Shown here one piece after another: positions 1 through 4,401 of a stretch of 5,703 nucleotides of DNA (positions are counted from its first letter, which is position 1; each line of letters starts with the position of its first letter). The translations under genes and the position numbers were made by a program. This DNA is from Clostridia bacterium (GTDB lineage: Bacteria > Bacillota > Clostridia > UBA1381), in contig JAFXBO010000232.1 of the NCBI GenBank assembly GCA_017521775.1, positions 1-5,703 on the forward strand, in the 5' to 3' direction. The notes below the pieces were generated by a model. The model did not search any database, had not been told where the DNA came from, and was given only the letters and a program-made list of their open reading frames with translations.

Positions 1-1292
1 GTATTATTACTGTTATTGTTATTTTAGCTGTTCTCCTTTTGCGATTTGCAAAAGCATCAGTTGACCAGGTGAGTGAAGCAAGACTTTCAAGACTCTCTGA
101 AGACGGAAACAAAAAAGCAAAAAAAGCATTAAAGCTTGTTGAAAAATCAAATGTCACAATAGTCAGATTACAGCTTTCTATTGTATTCCTGGAATTGTTG
201 TCGGCAGGTTTGGGAATGTCAATTATATATACGCTCGTTTCCGGTTATAAGCTTGATGGTTATTTTTCTTTACTATCCATAGGCGGACTTTTGGTATTAG
301 CATTTATAATCGAGCTATTTGGAATTGTTGTACCAAAAAAATTAACTGCTCAGAATGCAGAAAAAACACTATTCCCTTTATTATGGCTTGTTAATCTTGT
401 TTATATCATTGTCACTCCGTTTGAGAAAATTCTCTCATTTTTAGCTTCTGTCATTTTAAAACCTTTTGGAATTGACCATAATTCCGAAGACGAAGAAGAG
501 GTTACTGAAGAAGAAATCAGATTTATGGTCGATATGGGCAGTGAGTCAGGTGCAATTGAGCCTGACGAAAAGAAAATGATTCATAATATTTTTGAGCTTA
601 ATGATACTCCTGTTAAGGATATTATGACTCATAGAACTGAGGCAGTTTTCTTATGGAAAGATGAAAGCGTTTCAGAGTGGGAAAAGACTATCGGAGAAAC
701 CAACCATTCAGTATATCCTGTCTGCGGAGATTCTGTTGACGATATTTTGGGAATAGTAAAGACTGCAAGTTTCTATAAATTACTTAGAAAGTCAGATAAT
801 GATGAGGATGTTAACTTATCTTCACTTATAAGAGACCCTTATCTTGTTCCTGAATCAATCAAAGCCGATGACCTTTTCCGTCAGATGCAGATTTCCAAAA
901 AGCATTTCGCTCTTGTGTTGGACGAATATGGTGGCTTGGCAGGTATTATAACAATGTCTGATTTGTTGGAAGAAATTGTTGGAGACCTTGACAATGACAC
1001 AGAGTCTATTGAAGAAGACGATATTGTTATGCTTGATGAAAATACATGGAAAATTCTTGGTTCGACAGATATTGATTTTGTTGCCGAAGTATTGGAAATT
1101 GAATTACCTGTTGAAGAATATAACACGTTCTCAGGAATGATTGTTGGCGAATTGGGTGCTATCCCTGATGATGGGACAACCCCTGAGCTTGAAGCCTATG
1201 GCTTGCAGATTAAAGTCACAAAGATTTCTGACCACAAGATTGATGAAGCTCTTGTGTGCAAGGTAAATCCGATAACCGAAACTGAAGAATAA
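1..1292 (+). CDS. CNNM/CorC-family membrane protein (DUF21-CBS-CBS-CorC_HlyC), 5'-truncated
   Basis: This is the C-terminal part of a HlyC/CorC (CNNM) family membrane protein, a family implicated in Mg2+ or other divalent cation transport. The frame is open to the window edge: codons 3-38 encode a hydrophobic run (IITVIVILAVLLL), clearly the first membrane helix, so the TTG at 39 is not the real start and only some N-terminal residues are missing. Counting from codon 39: further membrane segments at about 41-68, 75-98 and 112-142; an acidic link with VTEEEIRFMVDMG and GAIEPDEKKM; CBS1 at about 190-250 (DIMTHRTEAV, SVYPV); CBS2 at about 262-318 (VLDEYGGLAGIITMSDLLEE); CorC_HlyC domain at about 328-410 (YNTFSGMIVGELGAIPDDG). 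The cytosolic half is very canonical. The DUF21 half is diverged: the usual S-x-x-E-T stretch after helix 1 reads RFAKA, and the usual GExxPK reads GIVVPK. Family assignment is firm; ion transport is not. It is convergent with the trmD operon. Confidence 0.93.
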   Translation, partial: IITVIVILAVLLLRFAKASVDQVSEARLSRLSEDGNKKAKKALKLVEKSNVTIVRLQLSIVFLELLSAGLGMSIIYTLVSGYKLDGYFSLLSIGGLLVLAFIIELFGIVVPKKLTAQNAEKTLFPLLWLVNLVYIIVTPFEKILSFLASVILKPFGIDHNSEDEEEVTEEEIRFMVDMGSESGAIEPDEKKMIHNIFELNDTPVKDIMTHRTEAVFLWKDESVSEWEKTIGETNHSVYPVCGDSVDDILGIVKTASFYKLLRKSDNDEDVNLSSLIRDPYLVPESIKADDLFRQMQISKKHFALVLDEYGGLAGIITMSDLLEEIVGDLDNDTESIEEDDIVMLDENTWKILGSTDIDFVAEVLEIELPVEEYNTFSGMIVGELGAIPDDGTTPELEAYGLQIKVTKISDHKIDEALVCKVNPITETEE

Positions 1293-1298
1293 AAATTA

Positions 1299-1330
1299 AA
1301 TGCTGATTTGGTTTAATCCAAATCAGCATT
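1299..1330. terminator. Bidirectional intrinsic terminator overlapping the trmD 3' end
   Basis: A perfect 13-bp inverted repeat pairs AATGCTGATTTGG (1299-1311) with CCAAATCAGCATT (1318-1330) around a 6-base loop, TTTAAT (1312-1317). On the plus strand it is followed by TTTTAATTTTT (1331-1341). On the minus strand the mirror tail is TAATTTTTA (1298-1290). It therefore fits a rho-independent terminator for both converging units: the CorC-family gene, whose stop is at 1290-1292, and the minus-strand operon ending in trmD. The minus-strand 5' arm is also coding sequence for the last TrmD residues (NADLD), and the trmD TAA (1315-1313) lies in the loop. The hairpin is read directly; termination activity is inferred. 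Confidence 0.85.
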
Positions 1331-2056
1331 TTTTAATTTTTCTAAATATTCAATATCCTTTTTTGAAAGCTCTGCTTTTTCTAATAAGTCAGGTCTTTTT
1401 AAGTATGTGTTTTTTAAGCTTTGCTCCCTTTTCCATTCATCGACTCTGGCGTGGTGACCTGATATTAACACATCAGGAATTTTAACACCCATAAATTCTT
1501 CAGGTCTTGTATATTGGGGATATTCCAATAACCCTGAAAAATGGCTTTCATTCTCATATGAACTCTCGGATGCAAGAACGCCCGGAATCATTCTCGAAAT
1601 TGAGTCAATAACTGCCATTGCAGGAATTTCCCCACCTGTTAAGACGAAATCACCTATTGATATTTCCATATCCACTATCATATCAAGCACTCTATGGTCA
1701 ATGCCCTCATAGTGTCCGCAAAGAATAACAATATGCTCATACTTTGATAAATCGACTGCCATTTTCTGATTGAAAACCTTACCCTGTGGTGACATATATA
1801 TCGTTAAAGGCTTATAATCAAGGTCTTTTACTATTGACTGATATGCATCATATATCGGTTGTGCCGACATAAGCATTCCACCACCACCACTGTATGGGTA
1901 GTCATCAACCTTTCTGTGCTTATTCTTAGTATAATCCCTTATATCTATAAAATTAAACGAAACCAATCCCTTTTCCTCGGCTCTTTTTATTATGCTATCT
2001 CCAAGAACTGCTGAAAACATATCAGGAAAAAGGGTTAAAACATCAAATCTTATCAT
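1313..2056 (-). CDS. trmD: tRNA (guanine37-N1)-methyltransferase TrmD
   Basis: TrmD uses S-adenosylmethionine to methylate N1 of G37 next to the anticodon in tRNAs with G36, preventing +1 frameshifting; it acts as a cytosolic homodimer with a trefoil-knot (SPOUT) fold. At 247 residues it has the family's usual length. Visible signatures are YSGGGGMLM (55-63), SPQGKVFNQ (89-97), LCGHYEGIDHR (112-122), SIGDFVLTGGEIPA (133-146), SRMIPGVL (154-161), EYPQYTRP (178-185) and SGHHARVDEWKRE (199-211). Arg155 matches E. coli Arg154. The position matching the E. coli catalytic Asp169 is Glu170, with no gap between the two. The ATG at 2056 overlaps the rimM stop by 4 bases (ATGA) and is preceded by GAGGGG (2073-2068), about 11 bases away, so translation is probably coupled to rimM. 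It is the last gene of the train and ends inside the terminator hairpin. No rplS follows it, unlike in most bacteria. Confidence 0.97.
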   Translation of the reverse strand: MIRFDVLTLFPDMFSAVLGDSIIKRAEEKGLVSFNFIDIRDYTKNKHRKVDDYPYSGGGGMLMSAQPIYDAYQSIVKDLDYKPLTIYMSPQGKVFNQKMAVDLSKYEHIVILCGHYEGIDHRVLDMIVDMEISIGDFVLTGGEIPAMAVIDSISRMIPGVLASESSYENESHFSGLLEYPQYTRPEEFMGVKIPDVLISGHHARVDEWKREQSLKNTYLKRPDLLEKAELSKKDIEYLEKLKNADLD

Positions 2057-2562
2057 AATTCGTCCAACCCCTCTATTAAATGGACTACAACCTTTTTATT
2101 TTCAATATCAACACTGACAATGGTTTCATCGGTAACAGGAATAAGCATATCCTTTCTTTGAGGAGCTGAAACTGCATAGATGTCATTTGCACCTGTGTTA
2201 AAAACATCGCTGATTTCACCCAATTTTTCTCCATTATCATCAAAAACTTCACAACCTATCAGGTCAGCAATATAATAAACTCCCTCAGGCAATTCACCAA
2301 GCATATCCCTGTCAGCAGTTAACACACAGTTTTTAAAGGTCTCTGCTTCTTCAATCGACTCAATCTGGGAAAACTTTGCTATGATATTATTTTTTTGATA
2401 CTTGATATTTTTTAAATCAAGCTTTATTTCCCCGTTTTTCTTTTTTGCATAAACATATTCCAAATCTTCAAAAACCTCAGGGTAATCTGTCCAGGTGACG
2501 ATTTTTACTTCACCCTTTAGTCCGTGAGTATTAACTATCTTTCCAACCTCTAATCTATCCAT
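2053..2562 (-). CDS. rimM: Ribosome maturation factor RimM
   Basis: RimM binds ribosomal protein S19 and assists late maturation of the 30S subunit head, including 16S rRNA processing. The product has the standard two parts. An N-terminal RimM barrel begins VGKIVNTHGLKGEVK, containing the family hallmark G-(L/R)-(K/R)-GEVK. A C-terminal PRC-barrel runs from about residue 96 onward, with YYIADLIGCEVFDDNGEKLG, then NTGANDIYAV, LIPVTDE and a closing EGLDEL. Two ATG codons are possible: 2568 (171 residues, overlapping the nth stop by 4 bases) and 2562 (169 residues). I choose 2562 because GGAAGG (2576-2571) ends 8 bases before it but only 2 bases before the upstream ATG; the protein also then starts MDRLEVGK, close to the family's usual N-terminus. 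The gene lies 2 bases after nth and overlaps trmD by 4 bases. The rimM-trmD pairing is the classical arrangement, but the usual upstream rpsP and KH-protein genes are replaced by nth. Confidence 0.95.
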   Translation of the reverse strand: MDRLEVGKIVNTHGLKGEVKIVTWTDYPEVFEDLEYVYAKKKNGEIKLDLKNIKYQKNNIIAKFSQIESIEEAETFKNCVLTADRDMLGELPEGVYYIADLIGCEVFDDNGEKLGEISDVFNTGANDIYAVSAPQRKDMLIPVTDETIVSVDIENKKVVVHLIEGLDEL

Positions 2563-2564
2563 AA

Positions 2565-3209
2565 TCATTTCCTTCCAGCACTTTTACAATATTCTCTTAT
2601 CTCGCAGTTTTCACAATCAGGCCGTCTTGCAATGCATCTTAATCTTCCGTGATTAACAAGCTGATGACAAAATCTTAATTGTCTATGGGGTGGTATAATT
2701 TTTTTTAAATCAAATTCAATCTTAACAGGGTCAGTGTTATTTGTTAAGCCAATCTTTGTTGAAAGACGGATACAATGAGTATCAACCACTACTGCAGGCT
2801 TATTAAAAATATCTCCTAAAACAAGGTTTGCAGTCTTTCTCCCTGTTCCTGCCAAGGTTAACAAATCCTCCATTGTATCAGGAACTTCACCATTATATTC
2901 ATCAATTAACCTTTTGCAACAAGCAATGATATTTTTAGCCTTATTTTTATAAAATCCTGTTGATTTTATGTCCTGCTCCAATTCCTCTAAATCTGCAGAT
3001 GCAAAATCATAAACATTTTTATATTTTCGGAACAAATCCTTTGTCACAATATTCACTCTTGCATCTGTGCATTGAGCAGACAGTTGTGTTGCAATAAGCA
3101 TTTGCAGGGGGTTTTCATAATTAAGGGTGCATTTAACCTCGGGATAGATTTCATCTAAAATTCTCATAACACCCTCGGCTCTTTCACTTCTTTTCACGAA
3201 ATCCCTCAC
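2565..3209 (-). CDS. nth: Endonuclease III (bifunctional DNA glycosylase/AP lyase)
   Basis: Endonuclease III removes oxidised pyrimidines from DNA and cleaves at the resulting abasic site, starting base-excision repair. At 214 residues it matches the family (E. coli 211). Visible features: LSAQCTDARVN (43-53); helix-hairpin-helix with catalytic lysine, GRKTA with Lys125 (E. coli Lys120); catalytic Asp143 in VVDTH (E. coli Asp138); and a 4Fe-4S loop with Cys192-x6-Cys199-x2-Cys202-x5-Cys208, each exactly five residues beyond the E. coli cysteines. The catalytic and cluster residues are therefore complete. The hairpin reads LAGTG instead of the usual LPGVG, a mild deviation. The start is a GTG at 3209, chosen because AAGGA (3220-3216) lies 6 bases upstream; the next in-frame ATG (Met15) would remove the start of helix 1. 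The gene begins 9 bases after the mtnN stop and ends next to the rimM start. Confidence 0.96.
   Translation of the reverse strand: MRDFVKRSERAEGVMRILDEIYPEVKCTLNYENPLQMLIATQLSAQCTDARVNIVTKDLFRKYKNVYDFASADLEELEQDIKSTGFYKNKAKNIIACCKRLIDEYNGEVPDTMEDLLTLAGTGRKTANLVLGDIFNKPAVVVDTHCIRLSTKIGLTNNTDPVKIEFDLKKIIPPHRQLRFCHQLVNHGRLRCIARRPDCENCEIREYCKSAGRK
2571..2576 (-). promoter_or_regulatory. rimM ribosome binding site (decides the start)
   Basis: On the minus strand GGAAGG lies inside the last codons of nth. It is 8 bases from the ATG at 2562 and only 2 bases from the ATG at 2568. Normal Shine-Dalgarno spacing therefore favours the downstream ATG, giving a 169-residue RimM. Initiation at 2568 would need a very short spacer, although termination-reinitiation from the nth stop (2567-2565) could still use it. 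Confidence 0.65.
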
Positions 3210-3215
3210 CTCTTA

Positions 3216-3220
3216 TCCTT
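3216..3220 (-). promoter_or_regulatory. nth ribosome binding site preceding a GTG start
   Basis: AAGGA on the minus strand overlaps the mtnN stop codon (TAA, 3221-3219) and lies 6 bases before the GTG at 3209. It supports the non-ATG start over the internal ATG at Met15. Its overlap with the upstream stop suggests nth is read by ribosomes finishing mtnN or initiating right after it. Confidence 0.65.
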
Positions 3221-3932
3221 AATCAATATATTTAACAAAGCTTTTTATAATTTTGGCACAAAGATGCGCAGTCTTTGTTTCAAACTCCTCATATGATTCT
3301 GCTGCAGAGCCATCTGCCAAATCTGAAATTGTTCTTACAACAACAAACGGAATTTCGTTTGCAACAGCCGTCTGGGCTATTGCACCACCCTCCATTTCAC
3401 ATACCATTGCGCGAAAATTATCCCTGATTTCCTTTTTCTTCTCAGCGCTCGAAACAAAAACATCTCCTGTTGCAATTCTTCCGACCTTGATTTTATCAGG
3501 GCTCATATTTTCCTCTGCTGCTTTCTTCACTATCTCAACGAGATTTTTATCACATTCATATATTGTTGCTTTATCCTTATCGCCTTTAAACATATAGCCT
3601 TTAGCATAGCCAAAGCCTGTGACATCAAAATCGTGTTGACAAAGCTCATTTCCTATAACAACATCAGAAACTGCGAGTCCATCTCCGATTCCTCCACCGA
3701 TACCTGTGTTAACTATAACAGCAACATCAAATTTATCGCATAAAATCTGGGCGCATCTTCCTGCATTAACCTTGCCAATCCCACATTTTACAACAATAAC
3801 TTCTTTTCCCTCGAGTCTTCCCTCATAGAATTCCATTTCGGCGAACTTAGACTTTTTCGGATTTTCAAGACTGTTTTTAAGTGTTTCCACCTCTATATCC
3901 ATTGCTCCGATTATTCCGATTCTATTCTTCAT
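3219..3932 (-). CDS. mtnN: 5'-methylthioadenosine/S-adenosylhomocysteine nucleosidase
   Basis: MtnN (Pfs) is a cytosolic enzyme that hydrolyses the N-glycosidic bond of S-adenosylhomocysteine, 5'-methylthioadenosine and 5'-deoxyadenosine, releasing adenine. With SAH it yields S-ribosylhomocysteine, the LuxS substrate. The 237-residue product starts RIGIIGAMDIEVETLK, where Glu14 matches E. coli Glu12. It continues with CGIGKVNAG (50-58), VNTGIGGGIGDGL (74-86), ATGDVFV (154-160), MEGGAIAQ (180-187; Glu181 matches E. coli Glu174) and VVRTISDLAD (198-207; Asp204 matches the catalytic Asp197). All active-site residues I can place are present. The ATG at 3932 lies 11 bases inside the end of luxS and is served by GAGGAGA (3948-3942) with a 9-base spacer, so expression is probably coupled to luxS. 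Having both genes of the SAH-to-homocysteine route overlap directly supports the assignment. Confidence 0.96.
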   Translation of the reverse strand: MKNRIGIIGAMDIEVETLKNSLENPKKSKFAEMEFYEGRLEGKEVIVVKCGIGKVNAGRCAQILCDKFDVAVIVNTGIGGGIGDGLAVSDVVIGNELCQHDFDVTGFGYAKGYMFKGDKDKATIYECDKNLVEIVKKAAEENMSPDKIKVGRIATGDVFVSSAEKKKEIRDNFRAMVCEMEGGAIAQTAVANEIPFVVVRTISDLADGSAAESYEEFETKTAHLCAKIIKSFVKYID

Positions 3933-4383
3933 ATTTCATTTTCTCCTCTGTCCAGTTAACCAAAACTTCGCACATATCTTTTGCGACCTTTTTTGCACCA
4001 TCTAAATCGTGTTCAAGATAATTTCCACATTCCTCTTTTTTGCTTCCGGGAATAACACCATCAAACTCACTGATAAAAGAGAATGCTCCCCTTACCATAT
4101 CAATAACATCCTGTTTTTTAACCACATCACGCATCAAAAGGTAAAAACCTGTTCGACAACCCATAGGTCCCACATAGATTACACTGTCTGAAAACTCGCT
4201 GTTTCTTGCATATGTTGCAAAAAGATGTTCAAAGGTATGCATTGCCTCAACAGGAAGATAATCTCCCCCATTTGGCTTTTTCATTCTTATATCGTAGCTT
4301 ATGACATCTCCGTCAATTCTTGAAATATATATTCCCTTTTTTAGTTTATCATGATTTACTGAAAAGCTTGCAATTCTCTCCAT
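3922..4383 (-). CDS. luxS: S-ribosylhomocysteine lyase LuxS (AI-2 synthase)
   Basis: LuxS cleaves S-ribosylhomocysteine into homocysteine and 4,5-dihydroxy-2,3-pentanedione (DPD), the precursor of the signal AI-2. It is a small Fe/Zn-dependent homodimeric cytosolic enzyme. The 153 residues fit the family's usual size. Visible are the metal-binding H49-T-F-E52-H53 (family HxxEH), the third metal ligand Cys119 in KKEECGNYLEHDL, the catalytic Cys76 in GPMGCRTGFYLL, and the substrate-loop segment SYDIRMKKPN (29-38). All key residues are intact, so the enzyme should be active. The ATG at 4383 has AAAGGA (4396-4391) 7 bases upstream, within the 18-base gap after fbp. It overlaps mtnN, the preceding step of the pathway. 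The sequence does not show whether it serves signalling or only methyl-cycle recycling; no AI-2 receptor or Lsr-type gene is in view. Confidence 0.97.
   Translation of the reverse strand: MERIASFSVNHDKLKKGIYISRIDGDVISYDIRMKKPNGGDYLPVEAMHTFEHLFATYARNSEFSDSVIYVGPMGCRTGFYLLMRDVVKKQDVIDMVRGAFSFISEFDGVIPGSKKEECGNYLEHDLDGAKKVAKDMCEVLVNWTEEKMKYEE
3942..3948 (-). promoter_or_regulatory. mtnN ribosome binding site inside luxS
   Basis: GAGGAGA on the minus strand, within the last codons of luxS, is the strongest Shine-Dalgarno match in the window. It lies 9 bases before the mtnN ATG at 3932. Another ATG at 3939-3937 is in the luxS frame (Met149) and too close to this site to be a start. The placement supports the 11-base luxS-mtnN overlap as genuine. 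Confidence 0.7.
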
Positions 4384-4401
4384 TTTGTATTCCTTTCGTC
4401 C

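Noticed and set aside
39..41. TTG as the start codon of the CorC-family gene
   Set aside because: The frame is open to the window edge and codons 3-38 encode a hydrophobic membrane helix, so this TTG is an internal Leu and the gene is simply cut by the window.
881..1126. Minus-strand open frame of 81 codons opposite the CBS2/CorC_HlyC region
   Set aside because: It is Ser/Ile-rich shadow sequence of a conserved domain, with no ribosome binding site and no family resemblance.
1300..1485. Short plus-strand open frame of 61 codons opposite trmD
   Set aside because: It lies antisense to conserved trmD codons, begins inside the terminator hairpin, has no ribosome binding site and resembles no family.
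1530..1560. TrmD as an inactive pseudoenzyme because of the Asp-to-Glu change
   Set aside because: All other signature motifs including Arg155 are intact, the change is conservative, and trmD is generally needed for growth; I keep it only as a variant to check.
3253..3597. Plus-strand open frame of 114 codons opposite mtnN
   Set aside because: It is antisense to the conserved catalytic half of mtnN, with low-complexity Ser/Ala/Ile composition typical of a reverse-frame shadow.
3636..3659. TTGACA followed by TATAAC on the plus strand inside mtnN, as a possible antisense promoter
   Set aside because: The spacer is only 12 bases, far from the usual 17, and no plus-strand gene follows.
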